Shown: positions 32,505 through 41,672 of the stretch, piece after piece
Layout: each line of letters begins with the position of its first letter
How positions within the stretch are numbered: the first letter of the stretch is position 1
DNA from: Trebonia sp963777905
Lineage (GTDB): Bacteria; Actinomycetota; Actinomycetes; Streptosporangiales; Streptosporangiaceae
NCBI GenBank assembly: GCA_963777905.1
Contig: CAVZSM010000001.1
Location: forward strand, 186,001 to 250,000
Length of the DNA stretch: 64,000 nt
Direction: 5' to 3'
Program-made: the position numbers and the translations under genes
The notes under the pieces: model-generated
The model's input: only the letters and a program-made list of their open reading frames with translations
The model's database searches: none
Told to the model about the DNA's origin: nothing

Positions 32505-33512
32505 ATGCGACGGCGGCTGTGGCTTTCCGCGGCGGCGGTCGCGATGGTCGCGGCGGCGGTCGCGGCTGTTCCGCTGCTCGTCGTCGTGGCGGTCCGGGAT
32601 CCCGCCTTGCTGGCGCTCGGCCTGCCGCTGCTCGCCGCGGCGATCGCCGGGGCCTGGGCGCTGTCCGGGACCGTGGCGCGGCGCGCGGCGCGCCCGGTGG
32701 AGGAACTCGCCGAGGCGGCCGGCCGCCTCGGCACCGGTGACCCGCGCCCGGTGGGCCGCCGGTACGGCGTGGCCGAACTCGACCAGGTGGCCGACGGCCT
32801 GGACAGCGCGGCCCGCCGGGTCACCAGCCTGCTGACCGCCGACCGCGAGCTGGCGATCGACGCCTCGCACCAGCTGCGCACGCCGCTGACCGCGCTGTCC
32901 ATGCGGCTCGAGGAGATGATCGCGTCGGCCGACGAGCCGGAGGTCGTCAGGGAAGAGGGCACCGCCGCGCTCCACCAGGCCGAGCGCCTCGCCAACGTCG
33001 TCACCCAGCTGCTCAGTCCGGGGCGCCGGGCCGCCGGCTCCGCGGCGCTCATCAGCGTCGACAAGATCGTGCTGCAGCAGATCACGGAGTGGGCGCCGGC
33101 GTTCCGCCGGGCGGGCCGCAAGATCGTCCTCGTCGGCGAGTCGCGGCTGCAGGCGTGGGTGACTCCCGGCGGGCTGGCCCAGGTGATCGCGACGCTGCTG
33201 GACAACGCCCTCATGCACGGCAAGGGCACGGTGACGATCCGGCGGACGCAAGCGGAGCGTTCGGTGGTGATCGAGGTCGAGGACGAGGGCGACGGGGTGC
33301 CCGCGGAGCTCGTGTCCCGCATCTTCGAGCGCAGCGTCAGCGGCCGGCCTGAGGGCACCGGCCTCGGCCTGGCGCTGGCCCGCACCATGGCCGCCGCGGA
33401 CGGCGGCCGGATCGTGCTCGCCCGCCGCAGGCCCCCGGTGTTCGCGGTGTTCCTGCCCACGAACCCGCCAGGCGACCGGGATCGCGGCAAGACCCGCGCC
33501 GGCCCGGCCTAG
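32505..33512 (+). CDS. Sensor histidine kinase
   Basis: A 335-residue membrane kinase. Two N-terminal helices with almost no extracytoplasmic loop are followed by HAMP (RRAARPVEELAEAAGRL). The phospho-acceptor His is in DASHQLRTPLTAL; the ATPase domain has LLDNALMHGKG (N box), DEGDGVP (G1) and GTGLGLALA (G2). The short input domain suggests membrane-internal sensing or a protein partner. It forms an operon with the response regulator upstream. Confidence 0.92.
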   Translation: MRRRLWLSAAAVAMVAAAVAAVPLLVVVAVRDPALLALGLPLLAAAIAGAWALSGTVARRAARPVEELAEAAGRLGTGDPRPVGRRYGVAELDQVADGLDSAARRVTSLLTADRELAIDASHQLRTPLTALSMRLEEMIASADEPEVVREEGTAALHQAERLANVVTQLLSPGRRAAGSAALISVDKIVLQQITEWAPAFRRAGRKIVLVGESRLQAWVTPGGLAQVIATLLDNALMHGKGTVTIRRTQAERSVVIEVEDEGDGVPAELVSRIFERSVSGRPEGTGLGLALARTMAAADGGRIVLARRRPPVFAVFLPTNPPGDRDRGKTRAGPA

Positions 33513-33526
33513 CCGGACGTAGCGGC

Positions 33527-34300
33527 TTAGCGCTTGCGGTGCCGGCCCGGGGCGCGCGGGGCGCTCGGGGCGCTCGTCCCGGCCGGCCCGGCCGGGACGG
33601 GTCCGGCAGGGGCCGGGCGGACGGAATAGCCCGCCGGGACAGGGGCGGTGAGCAGGGGAGCCACTACGCGCCCGTTCGGAATGACCGGGTTTTGATTGTG
33701 CAGTAGCACCGGACGGGGGTGCCCGCCCGGCCGCCCGGAGTAGCCCGGGTCCAGGTACGCCGGATCCAGCTCCCAGGGCGCGTAGTGCGGGAAGTCCTGG
33801 TCGGCGGCCCTGGCGGCCCCAGCGCCCGCCGCGAACGCTGCCTGGGGCTGCGGGTGCGGCTGCTGCGCGGGGGCGAGGAAGATCCATTTGCGGTACGCGT
33901 ACCAGCGGAAGACGGTGCCGAGGCCGGTGCCGATGAAGCTGGCCGCGTTGTAGGCGAGCGGGCCCTTGAGGCCGAGCCCGTAGGTGATGCCCGCGATCAC
34001 CAGCTCGGCGAGGATCAAGCCGACCACGTTCAGCGCGACGAACAGCAGCGCCTCGCGGTGTACCGGCTGGTTGTCCCGGTGCCTGAAGGTCCAGAACCGG
34101 CTGCCGAGGTAGGTGAAGATAGTCGCGGCGGTGATGGAGAGCGCCTTGGACTCAAGCGGTCCCACGTGATAGACGCTGTGCAGCACCGCCGCGCCGCCCA
34201 GGTCGATGATGGTGCCAAGGCCGCCGACTATGCCGAACTTGACGAGTTCCGGACCGTGCTGCCGGACATGGTCGTGCAGGTCGGCAAGTGGTCGGCCCAT
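33527..34300 (-). CDS. GtrA family membrane protein with proline-rich tail
   Basis: A 257-residue protein. Residues 15-140 form the four-helix GtrA domain (VKFGIVGGLGTIIDLGGAAV, SRFWTFRHRDN, FRWYAYRKWIF). GtrA proteins help move polyprenyl-linked sugars across the membrane for cell-wall or glycan modification. The C-terminal 110 residues are Pro/Ala-rich and low complexity, ending in GRHRKR. It is convergent with the histidine kinase gene. Confidence 0.88.
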   Translation of the reverse strand: MGRPLADLHDHVRQHGPELVKFGIVGGLGTIIDLGGAAVLHSVYHVGPLESKALSITAATIFTYLGSRFWTFRHRDNQPVHREALLFVALNVVGLILAELVIAGITYGLGLKGPLAYNAASFIGTGLGTVFRWYAYRKWIFLAPAQQPHPQPQAAFAAGAGAARAADQDFPHYAPWELDPAYLDPGYSGRPGGHPRPVLLHNQNPVIPNGRVVAPLLTAPVPAGYSVRPAPAGPVPAGPAGTSAPSAPRAPGRHRKR

Positions 34301-34385
34301 GCGCGCGGTCCCCTTTCGTCATGCTGCGCGTCTAACGTAGTCGACCCTTTTGGCCTCGATGTGAGGAATGGCGATGAACGTTCCG

Positions 34386-35819
34386 TTACGCCTGATGCGC
34401 AGCGGCCGGAGCCGCTGCCACCGAGCGGGTGCGGCGGTCCGCGATCAGCCGCCACGTGAGGTAGATCACGGTGGTGAGCACGAACCCGGCCTCGAAGGTC
34501 AGGTCGCCGGTGGAGGGGAAGTGCGAGGGGACGATGCCGACGTACTTGGTCTGGTTGGAGAACAGCCAGATGGACACGCCGGCGCCGACCCCCATCGCCA
34601 CCGGGCCCGCCCAGTTGGTGTACTTCCTGTTGAAGAGCAGGTGCTCGATTTGCGTCCGGTCCTGGCGGCGGCGCAGGTACATGTCGCAGAACATGACCGC
34701 CAGCCAGGGCGCGACCCAGTAGGCGATGATCAGCAGGAAGTTGTTGTAGTCCTGGCCCGCGTTCCCGAGGCCGGCCCAGCCGAAGAAGAACCCGATCGTG
34801 CCGAGGCCGAGCGCGACGATCGCCCGCCTGGCCGCGAACGGCAGCCTGAAGCCGAGCGCGTTGAACGAGATCGCCCCTGAGTAGATGTTGATCGCGTTGG
34901 CGGCGATGCCGCCGATGACGATGGCGATGAGCGTCAGGTCACCGAGCCAGGTGGGGAAGATGCCGGTCCAGCCGGCCGTCGGGTTCGCGTTGGTCGCGAC
35001 CTTTTCGATCGTCCCGGCTGCCGCGCCGACGGTCTCGAGCAGCACGCAGGACAGCAGCAGGCCGAGGCCGGCCCAGAACGCGATCGCCCGCTTGCTCGTT
35101 TCCGGCTTGAAGTAGCGGGTGTAGTCCGACGCGTAGGGGTTCCAGCCCACCGCGTAGCCGAACGTCGCGCCCAGCTCGATCAGGAACGCGCCGGGAATCG
35201 TGTGGTGCACCGCGCCGGGGTGCGCCTTCCCCAGCGTCACGGCGGACGCGATCACGAAGATGATCACGAGGACCGGGAAGGCGTACCGCTCGAAGACGTG
35301 GATCAGGTTGTACCCGAGGAAGGCCACCGCGAGTTGCACCACGACCACGATCAGCAGGCACAGCACCTCGGGCATGTGAGTAAGCGCGTTGAGCGCGAGC
35401 GCGCCGCTCACGCTGTTCACCGCGAACCAGCCGATGCCCGCGACCAGGGCGTTGATTCCGGCGGGCATGATGTTGCCCCAGAAGCCGAACCCGCGGCGGC
35501 TCAGCACCATCTGCGGCACGCCGTACGTCGGGCCGCTGGTGGACAGGATGCCCTGGGTAATGGAGCCGAGCGTGGTGCCGATCAAGATCGCGAGGAACGT
35601 CGCCCAGAAGCTGAGGCCGAAGAAGACCACGCCGATGAAGCCGACGAAGACGGTCGCGAACTCCATGTTCGGCGAGGTCCAGGTCCAGAAAAGCTGGAGC
35701 GGGCGCCCGTGGCGCTCGCTCAGCGGAATGAACTCCGCTCCCCCTGGCTCGACGGCGATGACCTTATCGCCGTACGTTCCCTCTCTAACTTCGACTTCCG
35801 GGTCGCTGACCGTGGTCAT
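34386..35819 (-). CDS. NCS1 family nucleobase/cation symporter (cytosine permease type)
   Basis: A 477-residue transporter of about 12 helices. N-terminal FIPLSERHGRPLQLFWTWTSPNMEF and the helix-1 region FVGFIGVVFFGLSFW match purine-cytosine permeases; FGYAVGWNPYASDYTRYFKP is a strong family signature. Likely imports cytosine, purines or a related heterocycle with a cation. No enzyme for nucleobase use lies alongside except the purine biosynthesis genes across the intergenic region. Confidence 0.92.
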   Translation of the reverse strand: MTTVSDPEVEVREGTYGDKVIAVEPGGAEFIPLSERHGRPLQLFWTWTSPNMEFATVFVGFIGVVFFGLSFWATFLAILIGTTLGSITQGILSTSGPTYGVPQMVLSRRGFGFWGNIMPAGINALVAGIGWFAVNSVSGALALNALTHMPEVLCLLIVVVVQLAVAFLGYNLIHVFERYAFPVLVIIFVIASAVTLGKAHPGAVHHTIPGAFLIELGATFGYAVGWNPYASDYTRYFKPETSKRAIAFWAGLGLLLSCVLLETVGAAAGTIEKVATNANPTAGWTGIFPTWLGDLTLIAIVIGGIAANAINIYSGAISFNALGFRLPFAARRAIVALGLGTIGFFFGWAGLGNAGQDYNNFLLIIAYWVAPWLAVMFCDMYLRRRQDRTQIEHLLFNRKYTNWAGPVAMGVGAGVSIWLFSNQTKYVGIVPSHFPSTGDLTFEAGFVLTTVIYLTWRLIADRRTRSVAAAPAAAHQA

Positions 35820-35960
35820 CGGTACTCCCTGTAGCTGGCACAGCTCGCGCTTATGCGGTGAAATCAGAAGCCCCGGGGGCTTTAGGGGCCTTCGTTGGCC
35901 ATGATGGCGTTTAGTGGCTTGTGTTCGCTAGAGGTGCCGTCGTTGGCGTGGCTGGCCGGG

Positions 35961-35995
35961 CGAATCCTGTACACGTACGTTGTACCCAGGATTCG
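35961..35995. promoter_or_regulatory. 9-bp inverted repeat upstream of purK
   Basis: CGAATCCTG (35961-35969) pairs with CAGGATTCG (35987-35995); the 17-nt interior contains GTACACGTACGTTGTAC, itself largely dyad-symmetric. It is 24 bp upstream of the purK start, overlapping the expected -35 region. It may be an operator for purine or nucleobase control. Confidence 0.5.
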
Positions 35996-36018
35996 GCGCT
36001 TCCGCGTAGGCTACACCG

Positions 36019-37257
36019 GTGCCTTCCGCCTCGTCATCTGCCTCTTCGCCGGCCTCGTCCGCGGCGCCAGAGGCTGCGCCCGCCGGGCCGATCCCGCGGC
36101 AGGCCGGCAGCGGGATGCCGGTCGTCGGCATGGTCGGCGGCGGACAGCTCGCGCGGATGACCGCGCAGGCCGCGATCGGGCTCGGCGTGACGTTCCGTGT
36201 GCTCGCCGAGGCGCCGGCTGACAGCGCCGCCCAGGTGACGCACGACGTGACCGTCGGATCGCATCTTTCGCTGCAGGATGTGTCGGCGTTCGCCGGCCGG
36301 TGCGACGTCGTGACCTTCGACCACGAGCACGTGCCCGGCCGCGTCCTGGCGGAGCTGGAGTCGGCCGGCGTGCTGGTCAGGCCGGGTTCGGCCGCGCTGC
36401 GGTACACCCAGGACAAGCTGGCGATGCGCGGCGCGCTGACGTCGCGCGGCGTGCCGTGCCCGCGGTACGCGGCGGTCTCTTCCGCCGCGGACGTCGAGGA
36501 GTTCGCCGCGGGCTCGTGGCCGGTGGTGCTCAAGGCGGTGAGCGGCGGGTACGACGGCAGGGGCGTCTGGGTCTGCGCGTCTCCCGCCGCGGCGGCCGAG
36601 GTCGTGGCGCACGGCATCGCGCTGCTCGCGGAGGAGTTCGTCCCGTTCCGCCGGGAGCTGGCGGCGCTGGTCGCCAGGTCCCCGTCCGGCCAGGGCGCGG
36701 CGTACCCCGTCGTGCAGACAGTTCAGGTGGACGGCATCTGCCGTGAGGTCATCGCCCCTGCGCCCGGACTCGACCTAGAGGTGGCCGCCGCGGCGCAGGC
36801 GCTGGCGCTGCGGATCGCATCCTCGCTCGACGTGACCGGGCTGCTGGCCGTCGAGCTGTTCGAGACGGCGGCCGGCGGACTGCTCGTCAACGAGCTGGCG
36901 ATGCGGCCGCACAACAGCGGGCACTGGACGATCGACGGCGCGCGGACGTCGCAGTTCGAGCAGCACCTGCGGGCGGTCCTCGACCTGCCGCTCGGGTCCT
37001 GCGCCCTGTCAGGTCCGTTCACCGTGATGGCGAACCTGCTCGGCGGCACCGACCCGGACATCTACGACCGGTACATCCACGTGATGGCGGCGGACCCGGC
37101 GGTCAAGGTGCACTTCTACGGCAAAGAGGTCCGGCCCGGCCGCAAGATCGGGCACGTCACGATCGTCGGCGACTCCGTCGGCGACCTCGGCGAGGTGCGG
37201 GGCAGGGCCCGCCGCGCGGCGAGCTACCTGCGCTGGGGCACCGAAGACGGCGACTAG
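36019..37257 (+). CDS. purK: N5-carboxyaminoimidazole ribonucleotide synthase
   Basis: ATP-grasp enzyme of de novo purine synthesis, converting AIR, bicarbonate and ATP to N5-CAIR, which PurE then rearranges. The 412-residue protein has VVGMVGGGQLARMTAQAA at the N-terminus after a 32-residue low-complexity Ala/Ser/Pro leader. VVLKAVSGGYDGRGV is the ATP-grasp loop and ELAMRPHNSGHWTIDG the metal site. GTG 36019 follows TAGGCT by 6 nt (leaderless type). purE lies 2.2 kb downstream rather than adjacent, because two discoidin-like genes intervene. Confidence 0.93.
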   Translation: MPSASSSASSPASSAAPEAAPAGPIPRQAGSGMPVVGMVGGGQLARMTAQAAIGLGVTFRVLAEAPADSAAQVTHDVTVGSHLSLQDVSAFAGRCDVVTFDHEHVPGRVLAELESAGVLVRPGSAALRYTQDKLAMRGALTSRGVPCPRYAAVSSAADVEEFAAGSWPVVLKAVSGGYDGRGVWVCASPAAAAEVVAHGIALLAEEFVPFRRELAALVARSPSGQGAAYPVVQTVQVDGICREVIAPAPGLDLEVAAAAQALALRIASSLDVTGLLAVELFETAAGGLLVNELAMRPHNSGHWTIDGARTSQFEQHLRAVLDLPLGSCALSGPFTVMANLLGGTDPDIYDRYIHVMAADPAVKVHFYGKEVRPGRKIGHVTIVGDSVGDLGEVRGRARRAASYLRWGTEDGD

Positions 37258-37440
37258 CCCCGCGGCGCCCGCGCCCGTGCCCGGGATCGTGTAACAAAAG
37301 CTTCCCATGCGCACGCTTTCTTACAAGGTCATGAGGCGATTCTGGGCAGCTGGGTTAAGAAGGGCGAACGCGGGCAAACCTGCGATCGGGCTAGGCCCAA
37401 GGTCACCGGCGGCTAACCTGTCACGAAATGATCAAGCTAG

Positions 37441-38778
37441 ATGGGTCGTGGAGACTTCGTGAGCGTTGGCGAAGCGCTAGCCGAGGCGCGGTCGCGAGCA
37501 GGTCTTTCCGTGGACGAGCTCAGCAAGCGCACCAAGATCAGGGGAACGGTCATCCGGTGCATCGAACAGGATGACTACGACGCCTGCGGCGGCGACGTCT
37601 TCGTGCGCGGATACGTTCGCGCGCTCGCCAGTGCCGTCGGCATCGACGCCCGGCCGCTGATCCGCGAATACGACCAGGCCCGCACCGACACCTCGGGCGA
37701 CACGTTCGCGCACGTCGCCAGGGTCGCGCACCCGGTGCCCCCGTCCGGCCCGGCGGTCACGGCCGCCGATGTCGCGGTCCCGGCCGCGGGCTCCGCCGGC
37801 GCATCAGACGCCACGGCAGCCGATCTCCGGCCCCCGGCCGTGCATACCGCGAGCCCGTCGAGCCCCGCGGACCCGGACGTCACGTCCGCCGATCTCCCGG
37901 CGGTGAGCGCGGACCCCGCCATCACGGTCTTCGACCTCCCGGTTGTGACAGAAGACCCCGCACCCACGGTCGACGACCTGCCGGTCATCCCACCCGAGCC
38001 AGCCGGGCCCCCGGTGCGGCGCGGTGACCTGCCCGGCAGCTGGACCCCTGTCCCGCCGCCCGCGCGGGGCCGGCGCCATACCAAGAGCCGGGACCGCCGC
38101 CGGGTGGCGCGGGTCGCGGTCCCCGTCGTGCTCGTGCTGGCCGCGGCCGGGGTGGCCAGTGGCCTCGCGCTCTCCAGCCAGTCTGCCCCGACGGGCAAGA
38201 GCGCCGCGGCGGTCACGCAGCCCTCGAGCCACACCGCGCACGCCCCGCTCACGTCCAAGCCGGCCACGCCCGCCAGCGCGGCACCCGCGCCCTCCGCTAC
38301 GGCGCCCGCCCCGGCGCAGCCCGCCGTCACTGCATTGCACATCGCCAGCGCCGCGGGATTCGGTCCCGGCGGTCTCGCCGACGGCGACAACTCGCGGGTC
38401 GCGTCGAACGCGATCACCCGGGGCGCCCAGGGACCGTGGCAGAGCCAGTGGTACGCGACAGCCCAATTCGGCAACCTCAAGCAGGGCACCGGCCTGCTCC
38501 TCGACCTGGGCCGGACGGCCACGATCACCAGTGTCCGGATCGATCTCGCCAGCTACCAGGGCGCGAACCTGCAACTGCGGGTCGGCGACACGGACGGCGC
38601 CCTGTCCAGCCTTCGGGTCGCGGCGGCGGCCGACGACGTGGGCGGCACGGTCCGGCTGCACCTGCGGTCACCGCAACAGGCCAGGTACGTGCTGATCTGG
38701 TTCACCCTGCTGCCGCCGAACAGCGCCGGACAGTACCAGGCGAGCGTCTACCACGTCGTCGTGAACGGGCGTCCCTGA
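37441..38778 (+). CDS. RodZ-like membrane protein: HTH, transmembrane helix and discoidin-like extracellular domain
   Basis: A 445-residue protein. Residues 8-75 are a RodZ-type HTH (VGEALAEARSRAGLSVDELS...VFVRGYVRALA). Residues 80-215 are an acidic Pro/Ala-rich linker; a basic stretch and one helix (VARVAVPVVLVLAAAGVASG) follow. After another Pro/Ala linker, residues 300-445 form a beta-rich domain (GTGLLLDLGR...RYVLIWFTLLPP) like F5/8 type C domains. It probably links the cytoplasmic face to an extracellular polymer. A broken partial copy follows directly. The start could also be GTG 37459. Confidence 0.85.
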   Translation: MGRGDFVSVGEALAEARSRAGLSVDELSKRTKIRGTVIRCIEQDDYDACGGDVFVRGYVRALASAVGIDARPLIREYDQARTDTSGDTFAHVARVAHPVPPSGPAVTAADVAVPAAGSAGASDATAADLRPPAVHTASPSSPADPDVTSADLPAVSADPAITVFDLPVVTEDPAPTVDDLPVIPPEPAGPPVRRGDLPGSWTPVPPPARGRRHTKSRDRRRVARVAVPVVLVLAAAGVASGLALSSQSAPTGKSAAAVTQPSSHTAHAPLTSKPATPASAAPAPSATAPAPAQPAVTALHIASAAGFGPGGLADGDNSRVASNAITRGAQGPWQSQWYATAQFGNLKQGTGLLLDLGRTATITSVRIDLASYQGANLQLRVGDTDGALSSLRVAAAADDVGGTVRLHLRSPQQARYVLIWFTLLPPNSAGQYQASVYHVVVNGRP

Positions 38779-38780
38779 CC

Positions 38781-39438
38781 GTGGGCGGGATGATCACCGC
38801 CCCCCGGCCGGCCTGGCCGCGGCGCTGGGGGTGTGCCTCGCCGTCCTCGGCTACGCCGCGTTCGAGTTCAGCGGCAGGTCACCGCCCCGCGCGCGGCGAG
38901 CCCCCATCACACCCACCGCCTCACCCCCGCCACCCCGCGCCCTCGCCACCACCGCCGTCACCGCGACGCCTAAGGCGACCGTCACGCCGCGGGCGCAGAC
39001 GCTCGTGCCGGTCAGCGCCATGGCGTTCGGCCCGCAGGGCACGGCCGACGGCGACAACCCGCAGATCGCCGCCCGGGTGCTCACCGACCCGGCGATGGGC
39101 TGGGTGAGCCAGTGGTACGCCACCCCAGCTTCGGCGACCTCAAGGAGGGCACCGGCCTGCTCCTCGACCTGGGCCGGACGGTCATCGTCACCACCGTCAC
39201 GCTCACCCTGGGCAGCCCGCCGGGCACGGCGCTGGAGCTGCGGCTCGGCGCGGTGCCGGACCTCACCGCCCTGCCCGTGGTCACGACCGCCACGGCCACC
39301 CGCGACCAGCTGAGCCTGCCGCTGGCCAGCCCGGCCAAGGCGCGCTACGTGCTGCTCTGGTTCACCAGGCTGCCGCCCGACGACGCGGGCACCTACCAGC
39401 TGTTCGTGCATCAGGTCGCGATCCAGGGCCACCCCTAG
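38781..39438 (+). pseudogene. Tandem partial duplicate of the discoidin-like membrane protein, two frameshifts
   Basis: This sequence repeats the helix (LAAALGVCLAVLGYAAFEF), Pro-rich linker and discoidin-like domain of the gene before it but lacks the HTH. DNA identity is very high around GGCACCGGCCTGCTCCTCGA. Reading from GTG 38781, one extra C in the six-C run at 38800-38805 and another in the four-C run at 39123-39126 would give one 219-residue protein ending FVHQVAIQGHP. As written it is broken twice. Both breaks are in C runs, so consensus error is as likely as decay. Confidence 0.75.
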
Positions 39439-39460
39439 CGAACCCGGTTACGCTAAGCCC

Positions 39461-39961
39461 GTGCAGACAGAAACCCCGCTGGTCGGCGTCGTGATGGGCA
39501 GCGACTCGGACTGGCCGGTAATGCGGGCCGCGGCCGAGGCGCTCGACGAGTTCGGCGTGCCGCACGAGGCGGACGTCGTCTCTGCGCACCGGATGCCCAG
39601 GGAGATGATCGCCTACGGCGAGCGCGCCGAAGAGCGCGGGCTCCGCGTCATCATCGCCGGCGCCGGCGGCGCCGCGCACCTGCCGGGGATGCTCGCGTCG
39701 GTGACGCCGCTGCCGGTCATCGGCGTGCCGGTGCCGCTGAAGTACCTGGACGGCATGGATTCGCTGCTTTCGATTGTGCAAATGCCGGCGGGCATTCCGG
39801 TGGCGACGGTGGCGGTCGGCGGGGCGCGTAACGCAGGCCTGCTCGCGGTGCGCATCCTGGCCGCGGCGGACCCGTCGCTGCGCCGCAAAATGACCGAATT
39901 CCAGGCGAGTCTCACGGCACAGGCCCGCGCGAAAGGCGCGGCTCTGCGCTCCATGCGGTAG
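39461..39961 (+). CDS. purE: N5-carboxyaminoimidazole ribonucleotide mutase
   Basis: Moves the carboxyl group of N5-CAIR to give CAIR, the step after PurK. The 166-residue class I protein has VVMGSDSDWPVM (substrate phosphate loop), VSAHRMP (catalytic His) and GAGGAAHLPGMLAS. GTG 39461 follows TACGCT by 8 nt. It is on the same strand as purK, separated by the duplicated membrane-protein genes. Confidence 0.95.
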   Translation: MQTETPLVGVVMGSDSDWPVMRAAAEALDEFGVPHEADVVSAHRMPREMIAYGERAEERGLRVIIAGAGGAAHLPGMLASVTPLPVIGVPVPLKYLDGMDSLLSIVQMPAGIPVATVAVGGARNAGLLAVRILAAADPSLRRKMTEFQASLTAQARAKGAALRSMR

Positions 39962-40209
39962 CCAGTTATCCAGAACGGACCCGGCCGCCTCACCACCGTC
40001 CCATTACTCTCAGCACGTTCGTGCGCCCCTCCTGCCTCCCTGTTTTGACAGGGTTAGATATCGTGTTGAGGCGCGGTAGCTTCTCGCGGGAGTTTTATCT
40101 GTGAGGCGTTAGGGCATTCTGAGAGCAGCACCGCCAATCGAAACAGGAACGGTCGCATGTGGCCGGTGGGGAGACCGGGCACATTGCGCTAATACGTCAT
40201 GGGGGAGAC

Positions 40210-40449
40210 ATGAGCTTTTCTGTCACTAGGAAGCGTCCATTCCGCTCGCTGGGTTTGTACCGCAGCAGTGGCAAGCACGCCGCGCCGCGCGGCGGAATAC
40301 AGTGGCCGCCGCGTCCGGCCGCGGGAGCGGAGGCGCACCGCCCGGCCCACGCGGCGTCGGTGCCGAGCCCGCGCGAGCCCGTTCAGAACCCCGTCCAGGA
40401 GAAGGCCGCCGACCCGGATGCGGCCGCCGGCAAGCAAGAGGTGGCCTGA
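40210..40449 (+). CDS. Small basic hypothetical protein
   Basis: A 79-residue hydrophilic protein starting MSFSVTRKRPFRSLGLYRSS with GGGGGAG immediately upstream of ATG 40210. The rest is Pro/Ala/Arg-rich with no domain that I recognise. It lies between purE and the acyl-CoA dehydrogenase gene. The preceding 250 bp hold no gene; they start with a CCAGTTATCC-type motif right after the purE stop. Confidence 0.5.
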   Translation: MSFSVTRKRPFRSLGLYRSSGKHAAPRGGIQWPPRPAAGAEAHRPAHAASVPSPREPVQNPVQEKAADPDAAAGKQEVA

Positions 40450-40511
40450 AGCGGCCAGCCGCGCACAGCGCCCGTTCGGTGACCTGGCGGGGGCACCGTT
40501 ACGATCTGGGC

Positions 40512-41672
40512 ATGAGCACGTTTGACCTGTCTGAAGAGCACCAGGCGCTGCGGGAAGCCGTCCGCGCCCTCGCCGACGACAAGATCGCGCCGCGGGCGGC
40601 CGAGATCGACCGGACCGCGGAGTTCCCCTGGGACGTGTACGAGGCGCTGGTCAAGGCCGACTTCCACGCGCTGCACATCCCCGAGGAGTACGGCGGCGCG
40701 GGCGGCGACGCCCTGGCCACGGCGATCGTCATCGAGGAGGTCGCCAGGGCCTGCGCCACCTCGTCGCTGATCCCCGCGGTGAACAAGCTCGGCACGATGC
40801 CGCTGCTGATCGGGGCGTCGGATGAGGTCAAGCGGCACTATCTGCCGCCGGTGGCGCGCGGCGAGGGAATGTTCTCCTACGCCCTGTCCGAGCCGGAGGC
40901 CGGCTCGGACGCGGCCGCCATGCGCACCAGGGCGGCGCGGACGGGGGACGGGTACGTGCTCAACGGCGTGAAGCGGTGGATCACCAACGCCGGGGTGTCG
41001 AAGTTCTACACCGTGATGGCGGTGACCGATCCGGAGGCCGGGCCGAACGGGATCTCGGCGTTCGTGGTGGAGGACGGGGACGCGGGCTTCTCGTTCGGCG
41101 CGCCGGAACACAAGCTGGGCATCAAGGGGTCCCCGACGCGCGAGCTGTACTTCGACAACTGCGAGATCCCCGTCTCCCGGCTGGTCGGCGACGAGGGCCA
41201 GGGCTTCAAGATCGCGCTGCGCACCCTGGACCACACGCGGATCACGATCGCGGCGCAGGCGCTAGGCATCGCACAGGGCGCGCTCGATTACGCGGTCGGC
41301 TACGTGAAGGAACGCCGGCAGTTCGGCCACGCGGTCGCCGACTTCCAGGGCGTGCAGTTCATGCTCGCCGACATGGCCATGAACCTGGCGGCGGCGCGGC
41401 AGCTCACCTACGCGGCGGCCGCCAAGTCGGAGCTGGCGATGGCGGGAGAGAAGGTCGAGGACCTGACGTTCTTTTCCTCGGCCGCCAAGTGCCTGGCCTC
41501 GGACGTGGCGATGTCGGTCACGACGGACGCCGTGCAGCTGCTCGGCGGCTACGGCTACGTCAGCGACTACCCGGTCGAGCGGATGATGCGGGACGCGAAG
41601 ATCACCCAGATCTACGAGGGCACCAACCAGATCCAGCGCGTGGTGATGGCCCGCCAGCTGCTCAAAGGCTGA
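40512..41672 (+). CDS. Acyl-CoA dehydrogenase
   Basis: FAD enzyme that oxidises acyl-CoA to enoyl-CoA, passing electrons to ETF. The 386-residue protein has signature 1 YALSEPEAGSDAAAMRT, signature 2 QLLGGYGYVSDYPVERMMRD, and the catalytic-Glu region YEGTNQIQRVVMARQLL. ATG 40512 follows TACGAT by 6 nt (leaderless type). purE followed by an acyl-CoA dehydrogenase is common in actinobacteria. It is the last intact gene before the degenerate region. Confidence 0.95.
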   Translation: MSTFDLSEEHQALREAVRALADDKIAPRAAEIDRTAEFPWDVYEALVKADFHALHIPEEYGGAGGDALATAIVIEEVARACATSSLIPAVNKLGTMPLLIGASDEVKRHYLPPVARGEGMFSYALSEPEAGSDAAAMRTRAARTGDGYVLNGVKRWITNAGVSKFYTVMAVTDPEAGPNGISAFVVEDGDAGFSFGAPEHKLGIKGSPTRELYFDNCEIPVSRLVGDEGQGFKIALRTLDHTRITIAAQALGIAQGALDYAVGYVKERRQFGHAVADFQGVQFMLADMAMNLAAARQLTYAAAAKSELAMAGEKVEDLTFFSSAAKCLASDVAMSVTTDAVQLLGGYGYVSDYPVERMMRDAKITQIYEGTNQIQRVVMARQLLKG

